This document shows positions 1-8,090 of a DNA stretch of 64,000 bases, piece after piece. Position 1 is the first letter of the stretch. Each line of letters opens with the position of its first letter. The position numbers and the translations under genes are program-made. A model generated the notes under the pieces. That model ran no database searches and was not told the origin of the DNA. It saw only the letters and a list, made by a program, of their open reading frames with translations. The stretch comes from Chelativorans sp. AA-79. GTDB taxonomy: Bacteria > Pseudomonadota > Alphaproteobacteria > Rhizobiales > Rhizobiaceae. The stretch is from assembly GCF_029457495.1 (NCBI RefSeq), contig NZ_CP120361.1, forward strand, positions 4,356,001 through 4,420,000, given 5' to 3'.

Positions 1-802
1 ACGCACGGGCCGCGACCACGCCCATCTCGCCTTGCCCAAGGAAGACGAGAAAATCCGCTTCCGCGACCTCGTCGCCCAGCCGCGCAAGATCATCTCCTCG
101 CCGATCTGGTCGGGGTTGGAGAGCGAGCATGTGTGCTACAACGCCGGCTACACCAACGTGCATCAGTTGATCCCGTGGCGAACGCTGACCGGCCGCCAGC
201 AGCTCTACCAGGATCACCTGTGGATGCGCGCCTTCGGCGAGGGCTTCGTCACCTGGAAGCCGCCGGTCGATCTCAAGACCGTGGCCGAGGCGCTCAAGAA
301 CAACCATGATGGCAGTGCGCATGTAGTGCTGAATTTCATCACTCCGCACCAGAAATGGGGCATACACTCCACCTATTCCGACAACCTCCTGATGCTCACG
401 CTCAACCGCGGTGGGCCGGTAGCGTGGATCAGCGAGACGGACGCGAAGACGGCCGGGATCCGTGACAATGACTGGATCGAGGTCTTCAACCGCAACGGTG
501 TGCTGACGGCGCGCGCGGTGGTCTCGCAACGCGTCAATCCCGGCATGTGCATGATGTACCACGCACAGGAAAAGATCGTGAACACGCCCGGTACGGCGAT
601 CACCGGGCAGCGCGGCGGCATTCACAACTCCGTCACGCGCACGGTACTGAAGCCAACCCACATGATCGGCGGCTATGTCCACCAGGCCTACGGCTTCAAC
701 TATTACGGCACCGTCGGCTCGAACCGGGATGAATTCGTGATCGTGCGCAAGATGGTGGGTGCGGTCGATTGGATGGAAGAAAAATTGGAGGCCGCAGAAT
801 GA
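1..802 (+). CDS. narG: Nitrate reductase alpha subunit, C-terminal part (cut by window edge)
   Basis: This is the C-terminal 266 residues of the cytoplasmic molybdenum subunit that reduces nitrate to nitrite with quinol electrons. The reading frame is open from base 2, so the gene is truncated only by the window edge; an apparent TTG start at 32 is internal. It aligns almost residue for residue with the end of the second NarG in this window (minus strand, 23171-26959), for example in KWGIHSTYS and GQRGGIHNSVTR. The stop overlaps the narH start in an ATGA junction, indicating translational coupling. The two copies are clearly diverged paralogues and not a recent identical repeat. Confidence 0.96.
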   Translation, partial: RTGRDHAHLALPKEDEKIRFRDLVAQPRKIISSPIWSGLESEHVCYNAGYTNVHQLIPWRTLTGRQQLYQDHLWMRAFGEGFVTWKPPVDLKTVAEALKNNHDGSAHVVLNFITPHQKWGIHSTYSDNLLMLTLNRGGPVAWISETDAKTAGIRDNDWIEVFNRNGVLTARAVVSQRVNPGMCMMYHAQEKIVNTPGTAITGQRGGIHNSVTRTVLKPTHMIGGYVHQAYGFNYYGTVGSNRDEFVIVRKMVGAVDWMEEKLEAAE

Positions 803-2322
803 CCATTCGCGCCCAGATCGGCATGGTGCTCAACCTTGACAAATGCATTGGGTGTCACACCTGCTCAGTCACCTGCAAGAACGTCTGGACGAGCCGCGAA
901 GGCGTCGAATACGCCTGGTTCAACAATGTCGAGACAAAGCCCGGCATCGGTTATCCGAAGGAATGGGAGAACCAGAAGCGCTGGAAAGGCGGATGGAAGC
1001 GCCGGAAGAACGGCGGAATAGAGCCGCGGATCGGTGCCAAATGGCGGGTGCTCGCCAACATCTTCGCCAATCCCGACCTGCCCGAGATCGACGACTACTA
1101 CGAGCCCTTTACCTTCGACTATGGGCACCTGCAAAACGCGCCCGAGTCCAAGGCTTTCCCGACCGCGCGGCCGCGCTCGCTGGTCACGGGCGAGCGCATG
1201 GAGAAGATCGAATGGGGGCCGAACTGGGAGGAGATCCTGGGCGGCGAGTTCGAGAAGCGCAGCAAGGACTACAATTTCGAGGGCGTGCAGAAGGAGATTT
1301 ACGGGCAGTTCGAAAACACCTTCATGATGTACCTGCCGAGGCTGTGCGAGCATTGCCTCAATCCCACCTGCGTGGCTGCCTGCCCGTCCGGCGCCATCTA
1401 CAAGCGCGAGGAGGATGGGATCGTCCTGATCGACCAGGACAAATGCCGCGGCTGGCGCATGTGCATCTCCGGCTGCCCGTACAAGAAGATCTATTACAAC
1501 TGGTCGTCCGGCAAATCGGAGAAATGTACCTTCTGCTTCCCGCGCATCGAGGCGGGAATGCCGACCGTCTGCTCGGAAACATGCGTAGGCCGCATCCGCT
1601 ATTTGGGCGTGCTGCTCTATGACGCCGACGCCATCGAGAAAGCGGCGAGCGTGCCCGACGAGAAAGACCTCTATCAGGCGCAGCTCGACCTGTTCCTCGA
1701 CCCCAGCGACCCGGAGGTGATTGCCCGCGCCCGCGCCGACGGCGTGCCGGACGCCTGGCTGGAGGCAGCCAAGCGCTCGCCGGTCTACAAGATGGCGATG
1801 GAATGGAAGGTCGCCTTCCCGCTCCATCCCGAATACCGCACGCTGCCCATGGTCTGGTACGTGCCGCCGCTCTCGCCCATCCAGTCTGCTGCCGAGGCCG
1901 GCAAGATGGGCCTCGATGGCGACATGCCAGACGTGCGCTCGCTTCGCATCCCGCTCCAATATCTCGCCAACCTGCTCACCGCCGGCGACGAGGAGCCGGT
2001 GGCCAAGGCGCTCGAGACGATGCTCGCCATGCGCACCTACATGCGGGCGAAGACGGTGGACGGCGTGAGAGATGAGTCCATTGCCGACAAGGTCGGCCTC
2101 GGCGGCGATCAGATCGAGGAGATGTACCGCATCATGGCCATCGCCAACTACGAGGACCGTTTCGTCATCCCCACCTCCCATCGTGAGCTGGGCGAGGATG
2201 CCTACGATCTGCGCGGCTCCTGTGGCTTCTCCTTCGGCAATGGCTGCACGGACGGCAACAGCGAGGCCAGCCTGTTCGGCGGCAAAAAGCGCAAGGCCAG
2301 GAACCCGATGGAGATTGCCTGA
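799..2322 (+). CDS. narH: Nitrate reductase beta subunit (iron-sulfur)
   Basis: NarH carries electrons from NarI to NarG through three [4Fe-4S] clusters and one [3Fe-4S] cluster. The 507-aa product has the first ferredoxin motif at C16, C19, C22 and C26, then CEHCLNPTC, then CRGWRMC, where Trp replaces a Cys as expected for the 3Fe cluster, and CTFCF/CSETC. The start at 799 (MTIRAQIG) was chosen over an upstream in-frame ATG at 769 because it matches the family N-terminus and makes an ATGA overlap with narG. The stop overlaps the narJ ATG by one base. It is a close paralogue of the narH at 21648-23174. Confidence 0.97.
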   Translation: MTIRAQIGMVLNLDKCIGCHTCSVTCKNVWTSREGVEYAWFNNVETKPGIGYPKEWENQKRWKGGWKRRKNGGIEPRIGAKWRVLANIFANPDLPEIDDYYEPFTFDYGHLQNAPESKAFPTARPRSLVTGERMEKIEWGPNWEEILGGEFEKRSKDYNFEGVQKEIYGQFENTFMMYLPRLCEHCLNPTCVAACPSGAIYKREEDGIVLIDQDKCRGWRMCISGCPYKKIYYNWSSGKSEKCTFCFPRIEAGMPTVCSETCVGRIRYLGVLLYDADAIEKAASVPDEKDLYQAQLDLFLDPSDPEVIARARADGVPDAWLEAAKRSPVYKMAMEWKVAFPLHPEYRTLPMVWYVPPLSPIQSAAEAGKMGLDGDMPDVRSLRIPLQYLANLLTAGDEEPVAKALETMLAMRTYMRAKTVDGVRDESIADKVGLGGDQIEEMYRIMAIANYEDRFVIPTSHRELGEDAYDLRGSCGFSFGNGCTDGNSEASLFGGKKRKARNPMEIA

Positions 2323-3029
2323 TGAAAACCTTCAAGGCGCTTTCGGCGCTGCTTTCCTATCCCACACAGGACCTCCTCGCCGCGCTGCCCGATATCCGCG
2401 CCGAACTTCATGAAGAAGGGCTGCTTGTGCAAGAGCGGCTTGTCGGGCTCGACCGCCTTTTTGGCTGGATGGGCGAGACCGGCATCTACGAGTTGGAGGA
2501 AGCTTACGTCCTCCTGTTCGACCGTTCGCGTGCACTCTCGCTCAACCTGTTCGAGCACGTCCATGGAGAATCCCGCGACCGCGGCCAGGCGATGGTCGAT
2601 CTGAAGGCGCTCTATACGCAGTACGGCCTCGACATGGCACCGGGAGAGTTGCCGGACTTCCTGCCGCTTTTCCTGGAATTCCTTTCCGTCCTGCCGCCGG
2701 AAGAGGCCCGCGAGCACCTTTCCGACGCGGCGCATATCGTGGCCGCACTCGTCGAGCGTCTGGAGAAGCGGGAATCGCCCTATGCCGCCCTGCTCGCGGC
2801 GATTGCCGATCTGGCGGGGAATGGGCCTGATGTTTCGCTGGTGGCGGACGAGGGTACGGCTCCCGACGATCTCGCCGCGCTCGACGCGGCGTGGGAGGAG
2901 GCCGCGGTAACCTTCGGTCCCGGCGAGGCGCTCGACGGCTGTTCGAGCGATCGGCTGGCGACCCGCATGCGTGCCCACCGGCGCAACGCGGCTGCGCACG
3001 ACGCAAGGGGAGACACGGCCAATGTTTGA
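2322..3029 (+). CDS. narJ: Nitrate reductase assembly chaperone NarJ (delta subunit)
   Basis: NarJ is a cytoplasmic TorD/DmsD-like chaperone that holds NarG until the molybdenum cofactor and Fe-S clusters are inserted and NarGH docks on NarI. The 235-aa product has the family core around LFEHVHGESRDRGQAM and the helix LPDFLPLFLEFLS. It sits between narH (TGATG overlap) and narI (8-bp overlap), the canonical order. It shares its core with the NarJ at 20950-21651, but the C-terminal tails differ. Confidence 0.94.
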   Translation: MKTFKALSALLSYPTQDLLAALPDIRAELHEEGLLVQERLVGLDRLFGWMGETGIYELEEAYVLLFDRSRALSLNLFEHVHGESRDRGQAMVDLKALYTQYGLDMAPGELPDFLPLFLEFLSVLPPEEAREHLSDAAHIVAALVERLEKRESPYAALLAAIADLAGNGPDVSLVADEGTAPDDLAALDAAWEEAAVTFGPGEALDGCSSDRLATRMRAHRRNAAAHDARGDTANV

Positions 3030-3741
3030 ACACATCAACTATGCCGTCTTCGGCCTCTACCCCTATCTGTGCCTGACCGTCTTTCTGGCCGGCAGCCTCA
3101 TCCGCTTCGACCGCGAGCAATATTCCTGGAAGAGTTATTCCAGCCAGCTCCTGCGCCGAAGGCAGCTCATCTGGGGCTCCAATCTGTTCCACGTGGGCAT
3201 TCTCGTTATCCTGCTCGGCCACATGGGCGGCCTGCTCACGCCGATCTGGATCTGGGACGCGCTGGGTGTGTCCCACGGCGCCAAGCAGTTGCTCGCCATG
3301 ACGGTCGGCGGTATCGCCGGCATCGCCTGCTTCGTCGGGCTCACCATGCTCCTGCATCGTCGGCTGTTCGACGCGCGCATCCGCAAGACGTCAAACCCCA
3401 GCGACATCGCCGTGCTGGTCATCCTCTATGTCCAGCTTATTCTGGGTCTGGGGACCATTCCCGTCTCGGCCGGGCATCTCGACGGCGAGGAGATGGTGAA
3501 ATTCATGAACTGGGCGCAGGGAATCGTCACCTTGCAGCCGGGCGTGGCCGACTATGTCGCCGACGTGCATCCCGTCTTCCGGGCGCATCTCTTTCTCGGC
3601 ATGACGATCTTTCTCATCTTCCCCTTCACGCGCCTGGTGCACATCTGGAGCGCCCCTGTCTGGTATCTCGGCCGACGCGGCTATCAGATCGTGCGCACGA
3701 AGCGGCCTCAGGGCCACAGCATGGTGAAGCCAGCGGAGTAG
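3022..3741 (+). CDS. narI: Nitrate reductase gamma subunit (cytochrome b, membrane anchor)
   Basis: NarI is the diheme b-type membrane subunit that oxidises quinol and passes electrons to NarH. The 239-aa product has five hydrophobic segments, with candidate heme-ligand histidines in SNLFHVGILVILLGH and in the late FRAHLF and RLVHIWSAP segments. The start at 3022 (MFEHINYAV) is preferred to the upstream in-frame codon at 2971 because the extension is unlike the family and lies within narJ. The gene overlaps the end of narJ by 8 bp. Confidence 0.95.
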   Translation: MFEHINYAVFGLYPYLCLTVFLAGSLIRFDREQYSWKSYSSQLLRRRQLIWGSNLFHVGILVILLGHMGGLLTPIWIWDALGVSHGAKQLLAMTVGGIAGIACFVGLTMLLHRRLFDARIRKTSNPSDIAVLVILYVQLILGLGTIPVSAGHLDGEEMVKFMNWAQGIVTLQPGVADYVADVHPVFRAHLFLGMTIFLIFPFTRLVHIWSAPVWYLGRRGYQIVRTKRPQGHSMVKPAE

Positions 3742-3746
3742 GTACA

Positions 3747-4637
3747 ATGGCGACCATCCTCATCGATCATCGCCCCCATGGCGCAGAGACGGCCGAGAAC
3801 CTGAAACAAGGAAGCCCGGTCGCAGTGAAACCGGCGGCCCGCAGGCCGGCCGTGACGGTCGACGGCACGACGATCCCGCATGCCGCGATCGCCCGCGAAG
3901 CGCAGAACCATCCCGCCGAAAACCCCGCTACGGCGTGGGCCGAAGCGGCCCGCGCATTGGTCGTCCGCGAACTGCTCCTGCAGGAGGGGCGCCGGCTCAG
4001 CCTCGCGGCAGAACCAGTCGAAGACGGTGAGGGCCGCCGCGAGACCGAGGAGCAGGCACTTATCCGCGCACTGCTCGACCGAGAGCTTTCGGTGCCGGAA
4101 GCGGATGAAGCATCGTGCCGGCGCTACTTCGAGAAAAACCGCAACCGCTTCAGGAGCGCGGACCTCTTCGAGGCGGCGCATATCCTCTTCTCTGCCGACC
4201 GGCAGGACGAGGCGGCATTCGCCGAGGCGCTCCGATCCGCCACGGCAGCTTTGGATCTGTTGGCCGCGCATCCCGAGCGCTTTCCAGACCTTGCCCGAGA
4301 GCTGTCCGCCTGTTCATCGTCAGGGAACGGCGGCCATCTCGGTCAGTTCACACGGGATCAGGTCACGCCGGAATTTGCCGCTGCCCTTGACCGGCTGGAA
4401 CCCGGCAGGATAGCAGCCGCACCGGTCGAGACGCGCTATGGTGCTCACATCATCCGTCTCGACCGCCGCATCGAGGGCCGCCTTCTTCCCTTCGAGGCCG
4501 TGCACGAGCAGATCGCCGCCTGGCTCGCCGATTCCGTTTGGCGCCGTGCTGCCGCGCAGTACATTTCCCTGCTTGCCGGCAAGGCCACGATCACTGGTGT
4601 GGACTTCGGCGGCGCCGATACGCCGCTCGTGCAGTGA
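3747..4637 (+). CDS. Parvulin-type peptidyl-prolyl cis-trans isomerase of the nar operon
   Basis: A 296-aa protein with a C-terminal parvulin rotamase domain (about residues 150-260): FEAAHILFSA, a conserved LARELSACSSSGNGGHLG block and TRYGAHIIRLDR. The N-terminal part resembles the NifM/PpiC helical region with the AWAEAARALVVRELLLQEG motif. No signal peptide is visible, so a cytoplasmic folding role for the nitrate reductase complex is likely; that role is inferred from its position 5 bp after narI and from a paralogue in the same position at 19243-20160. The start at 3747 was chosen because it begins just after the narI stop; the same frame runs upstream as a shadow of narI. Confidence 0.9.
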   Translation: MATILIDHRPHGAETAENLKQGSPVAVKPAARRPAVTVDGTTIPHAAIAREAQNHPAENPATAWAEAARALVVRELLLQEGRRLSLAAEPVEDGEGRRETEEQALIRALLDRELSVPEADEASCRRYFEKNRNRFRSADLFEAAHILFSADRQDEAAFAEALRSATAALDLLAAHPERFPDLARELSACSSSGNGGHLGQFTRDQVTPEFAAALDRLEPGRIAAAPVETRYGAHIIRLDRRIEGRLLPFEAVHEQIAAWLADSVWRRAAAQYISLLAGKATITGVDFGGADTPLVQ

Positions 4638-4644
4638 GGCCGCG

Positions 4645-4938
4645 ATGTTCGGTGAATTGATTGCTCATCTCGACCAGCCGGAAATCGCCGCCGAATTGCT
4701 GGCAACACTGGACGATGCCACGCTCGAAGCGACAATCCGCTCATATGCCGCCGCCAACGATATGGCCGTCGCAGACTGCGTGGCGGGGGTAGTCCGCAGC
4801 TTCCTCGACCAGGCCGACGACGATACCTGGCTTCAGCTTGTCGGTATCATGGGGCGGGCCGAGGATCCTGGCCTTGCCGCGCTCCGCGCGATCCTGCGGC
4901 ATTGCGTCGACGATCTGAAAGCGACTGCCGTCGCTTGA
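4645..4938 (+). CDS. Small helical protein downstream of nar parvulin, conserved in both nar operons
   Basis: A 97-aa acidic, probably all-helical protein of unknown function. It aligns with the 113-aa product at 18902-19243, which occupies the same position in the second nar operon: MFGELIA versus MLGDILA at the start, and a shared pattern of a DDTW/EEDW turn followed by MxxxxDPGxAxL. It lies 7 bp after the parvulin stop. The repeated linkage to narGHJI-parvulin suggests an accessory role in nitrate reductase assembly, but no domain was recognised. An upstream in-frame ATG at 4438 lies within the parvulin gene and was rejected. Confidence 0.75.
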   Translation: MFGELIAHLDQPEIAAELLATLDDATLEATIRSYAAANDMAVADCVAGVVRSFLDQADDDTWLQLVGIMGRAEDPGLAALRAILRHCVDDLKATAVA

Positions 4939-4960
4939 TCAAACGCGAAAGATTCTAAGC

Positions 4961-5521
4961 ATGCTCATGGAAATTCCCGCGATAGCAGCTATCCGCGCCG
5001 ACACCGGCGAACCCGTCGATCCGATCTTTGCCGACGTCACAACCGCTTTGCGTCGCTGCGGCCTGCGCATTGGCGGCATCCTGCAGGAAGAGCATCCCGG
5101 CTCTGGCGGTGCACGCTCCGTCACGCGCCTGCGCAACCTTTCCGACGACACGTTGATACAGATTTCACAGGATCTCGGCCGCCATGCCCGCGGCTGCCGC
5201 CTCGATCCGGGTGCACTCGCCGAGGCGGCGCGCCGGCTTGAAGCTACGGTCGACACGGGTGTCGATCTTCTGATCCTCAACCGCTTCGGCAAATCCGAGG
5301 CGGAGGGCGCTGGCCTGCGGCCCATCATCGAGCGGGCGATCCTGGCCGGGGTGCCGGTGCTCACCGCGGTTCGTGGGGAATATGCCTCCGCTTGGGAACA
5401 ATTCCACGACGGAATGGCGGCGTGGCTTCCGGCGGATGCAAGGGCGGTGCTCGCATGGTGCCGGGCGGCGCCCGGCCTGGCTCAGGTGCCTGCCGATGCG
5501 CTGGACGCCGCCGAGCGCTGA
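4961..5521 (+). CDS. DUF2478 family protein linked to molybdoenzyme genes
   Basis: A 186-aa protein matching the DUF2478 pattern: an N-terminal alpha/beta segment where a P-loop-like region would be, then the LRNLSDD region and the conserved LLILNRFGKSEAEGAGLRP motif, a THEP1-like late strand followed by a helix. DUF2478 proteins are usually found beside molybdate transport or molybdoenzyme genes; the biochemical role is unknown. It is followed immediately by the mog-like gene (the stop at 5521 abuts the next start), so a Mo-cofactor supply role is a reasonable inference. Confidence 0.78.
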   Translation: MLMEIPAIAAIRADTGEPVDPIFADVTTALRRCGLRIGGILQEEHPGSGGARSVTRLRNLSDDTLIQISQDLGRHARGCRLDPGALAEAARRLEATVDTGVDLLILNRFGKSEAEGAGLRPIIERAILAGVPVLTAVRGEYASAWEQFHDGMAAWLPADARAVLAWCRAAPGLAQVPADALDAAER

Positions 5522-6049
5522 ATGGTCATGGTCCGTATCGGCATTCTCACCATTTCCGACCGCGCGAGCCGTGGGGAGTATGAAGATGCGAGCGGCGATG
5601 CCATCGAAACTTGGCTCACGCGCGCCATCACCTCACCCTGGTCATCTGACCGGCGTATCGTCCCCGATGGCATTGAGCCGGTCCGAAGCGCCCTGACCTC
5701 TCTTTGCGACAGGGATCATGCCGATCTCATCCTCACCACCGGTGGTACGGGGCCGGCTCCCCGCGATCTGACCCCGGAGGCGATGCAGATGGTGATCGAA
5801 CGTGAACTGCCGGGCTTTGGCGAGCTCATGCGTCGTGTCAGCCTGGAAACCGTGCCCACCGCCATCCTCTCGCGGCAGATGGCGGGCACTCGTGGACACA
5901 CCCTGATCGTCAACCTGCCGGGCAAGCCCGCCTCAATCGATGTCTGCCTGGATGCCGTGTTCCCGGCGATCCCCTATTGCCTGGACCTGATCGGGGCGGG
6001 CCGGATCGATACGGACCCGCATGTGTGCGGTGCCTTTCGGCCTTCTTGA
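5522..6049 (+). CDS. mog: Molybdopterin adenylyltransferase (MogA/MoaB family)
   Basis: This enzyme adenylylates molybdopterin before molybdenum insertion in the cytoplasm. The 175-aa product has the family motifs ILTISDRASRGEYED near the N-terminus, the nucleotide-binding TTGGTGPAPRDLTPEA segment and NLPGKPASID near the C-terminus. It is the last gene of the plus-strand nar block and would directly support cofactor supply to NarG. MogA and MoaB are hard to separate by eye, so the symbol is provisional. It converges on the minus-strand gene at 6075. Confidence 0.9.
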   Translation: MVMVRIGILTISDRASRGEYEDASGDAIETWLTRAITSPWSSDRRIVPDGIEPVRSALTSLCDRDHADLILTTGGTGPAPRDLTPEAMQMVIERELPGFGELMRRVSLETVPTAILSRQMAGTRGHTLIVNLPGKPASIDVCLDAVFPAIPYCLDLIGAGRIDTDPHVCGAFRPS

Positions 6050-6074
6050 GAACTCAGGGCGAGCGAGTATGTCG

Positions 6075-6479
6075 TCAAGAGGGTTTCTTGTTCACGCCAT
6101 CGGTCGACGATGCCGCGGTATGGCGCAACAGACGGGCAGCTTCAACCGCCTGGCTGGCGATTTCGTCGAACAAGAGTGCCATCTCCATGAAAACGGTGGG
6201 ATCGCTCTCGCGGTCGGTGATTTCGTCGATTTCGGCGAGGAACGAGAGTTGAGCGGCAATCCAATCCCTCCGGTGGCGTGCCTCCCTCAATCCGTTCCTC
6301 AACTGATGACGGCTTTCGAGAGCGGAAAAGCGATCGAGCGCTTCGTCCAGTTTCGTCCGGCAGCGGCAATCCAGTTCCACGGAAGACAACACCCGGCGCA
6401 GCCGTGAAGCGACGTCGGAACGGTTTGGGCTATCGGCAGGCTTGGTCACGGCTCGATTCTCCCTCACCAGTTGGCCCAT
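6075..6479 (-). CDS. Hypothetical helical protein
   Basis: A 134-aa charged protein that looks largely alpha-helical; no domain or catalytic motif was recognised. The start at 6479 (MGQLVREN) was chosen because the longer frame, open back to 7139, is mostly an antisense-like shadow of the MOSC gene. The protein composition (RLRRVLSSVELDC, EIDEITDRESD) looks coding. It is the most downstream gene of the minus-strand block, 134 bp after the MOSC gene. Confidence 0.5.
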   Translation of the reverse strand: MGQLVRENRAVTKPADSPNRSDVASRLRRVLSSVELDCRCRTKLDEALDRFSALESRHQLRNGLREARHRRDWIAAQLSFLAEIDEITDRESDPTVFMEMALLFDEIASQAVEAARLLRHTAASSTDGVNKKPS

Positions 6480-6613
6480 GTTGGCGTCGGTGCTCTGCTT
6501 CTCGAAGCAATCCCGGAAGGATAACAACCCGAGTGGGAGGGACGTTGATGTAGCGCAAGCTCGGAAGAAAACATATGTGTCAAACGTGGCGTCATGTGCG
6601 ATGCCGTTACCGG

Positions 6614-7345
6614 TCAGGAAGGCGTCTCTCGCGCGCGTCTTCCATCGCTGGCCGGCTCTCCAGGTGCGGTGAGCCTTCGCGACCAATCCTCGACGGCCCG
6701 ACGTTCGAGCCGGCGGCGTGCCAGCTTGCGCCAGGAATCGGCCAATTCGGGCAAATCTGCGAGCCGGGCAAGACTGCCTAAATTCAGGGTATCGCGGTAG
6801 AGCACGTCCATGATGCGCTCCAGCGTCCATCCGTCGGCCGGCCGTTCGACGAGAGCGATGGAATCGCCCGCCTCGAGACGGCCTTCCTCCAGAACGCGGT
6901 AGTACCAACCGGTGCGCCTGCTTTCCTGAACCTGGCGGGCCATGGTCGGCTCGCCGAACCGCTCGTTGAGCCGCCAACAAGGCTGGCGGCCTTGCGACAC
7001 CTGCACCAGCGCCGTCCCCAGGCGGTAGATATCCCCGACGCAGACATCTTTCTCCGTCATGCCTTCGCTCGAGACATTCTCCCCGAAGGCGCCGACGGTG
7101 GCGAGCTGCTCCACCAAGGAAGGTATTTCGCGCCGCCACCCGGCATAGTGATCGTAAGGATAGTGATGCACGGCCTTCTCGGGGCCGCCGTGATTTTTGC
7201 GGTCGCCCTGCGCATCCCCGGAAAGACCGTCGCGTTGCACCCTAAGCGGCCCTGTCGTCGGGCGCTTGTATATGCCGCTGGGAACGCCGCGGGAGCCAAG
7301 CGGCGCGAGACCGCCGACCAGAACCGCGTGTATCGACACGGTCAT
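6614..7345 (-). CDS. MOSC domain protein (YiiM-like)
   Basis: A 243-aa MOSC-domain protein: DGLSGDAQGDRKNHGGPEKAVHHYP is the family signature around residues 39-63, followed by GAFGENVSSEG and the likely sulfur- or cofactor-binding Cys in QGRQPCWRLNERF. YiiM-type proteins use bound Mo cofactor to reduce N-hydroxylated compounds such as 6-hydroxylaminopurine. The start overlaps the stop of the upstream cyclo-ligase gene (ATGA), so the two are co-translated. It fits the Mo-cofactor theme of the region. Confidence 0.9.
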   Translation of the reverse strand: MTVSIHAVLVGGLAPLGSRGVPSGIYKRPTTGPLRVQRDGLSGDAQGDRKNHGGPEKAVHHYPYDHYAGWRREIPSLVEQLATVGAFGENVSSEGMTEKDVCVGDIYRLGTALVQVSQGRQPCWRLNERFGEPTMARQVQESRRTGWYYRVLEEGRLEAGDSIALVERPADGWTLERIMDVLYRDTLNLGSLARLADLPELADSWRKLARRRLERRAVEDWSRRLTAPGEPASDGRRARETPS

Positions 7346-8052
7346 CGCGTCTCGCCCCCACGGTGCGAGTGGGTGTGAAAGCCGCTTTCCGTCACGATCA
7401 CATCCATTGGAATATCATGCGGTTGCGGGTAGATGGTTGGGAGAGCGGCTTGCTCATAGCCAAGGCCGATCACATGCGGCTTTTTCTGCATGGCGGCGAG
7501 CGTTCGATCGAAGAAGCCGCCGCCATAACCAAGCCGGTAACATGCGCTGTCGAAGCCGACGATCGGCGCGATGACGACGTCCGGCATGACCTCCTCGCCC
7601 TTTGCCGGCACGAGAATATTCCAGATGCCGCGCTCCAGCTTGTCGCCAGGTTTCCAGGCGCGGAACACGAGAGGCGCATGCCGTTCGACCACCACTGGCA
7701 ATGCGCAGGAGCCGCCACGCACAAGGATGTCTTTCATCCAGCCTCGCAGGTCGGGTTCACCACGGAAAGGCCAGTATGCGCTAACGATCCGGCCTGACAC
7801 ATCAGGCAGTACCCTATCAAGGCTCGCGCTGATCTTCTCGGCAAGCCTGGACCGTTCATCTGCGGAAAGCGCCAGCCGTTCCTCAATCAGCCTTTGGCGC
7901 TCCGCCTTGCGCCAACGCGCAACATCGATGCGCTGTTGCAGATCATCGACCGCCAGTCCCAAATAGTCCGAATCAAGCTCATGCATGTAGCAGGGTGGTG
8001 ATGCATAGGAGCCCGTTCCGTCACGCTCGTCGTCGTCTCGTTTTCCACTCAT
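7342..8052 (-). CDS. 5-formyltetrahydrofolate cyclo-ligase family protein
   Basis: A 236-aa protein of the 5-FTHF cyclo-ligase fold, which converts 5-formyl-THF to 5,10-methenyl-THF with ATP. The C-terminal signature RLGYGGGFFDRTLA is intact, as are the basic N-terminal helix and the VSAYWPFRGEPDLRG segment. The start at 8052 is supported by an AGGAG about 6 bases upstream; the same frame is open to 8166 but that would run into the TDT transporter gene. Clustering with Mo-cofactor and NO-stress genes is unusual for a folate enzyme, so a related specialised function cannot be excluded. Confidence 0.87.
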   Translation of the reverse strand: MSGKRDDDERDGTGSYASPPCYMHELDSDYLGLAVDDLQQRIDVARWRKAERQRLIEERLALSADERSRLAEKISASLDRVLPDVSGRIVSAYWPFRGEPDLRGWMKDILVRGGSCALPVVVERHAPLVFRAWKPGDKLERGIWNILVPAKGEEVMPDVVIAPIVGFDSACYRLGYGGGFFDRTLAAMQKKPHVIGLGYEQAALPTIYPQPHDIPMDVIVTESGFHTHSHRGGETR

Positions 8053-8090
8053 ATCATGCTCCTGGCCCGGTGCTCGACCTGCTGGCGGGT

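Noticed and set aside
865..2181. 438-codon minus-strand frame antisense to narH
   Set aside because: High-GC codon bias produces such mirror frames; the plus-strand NarH is unambiguous.
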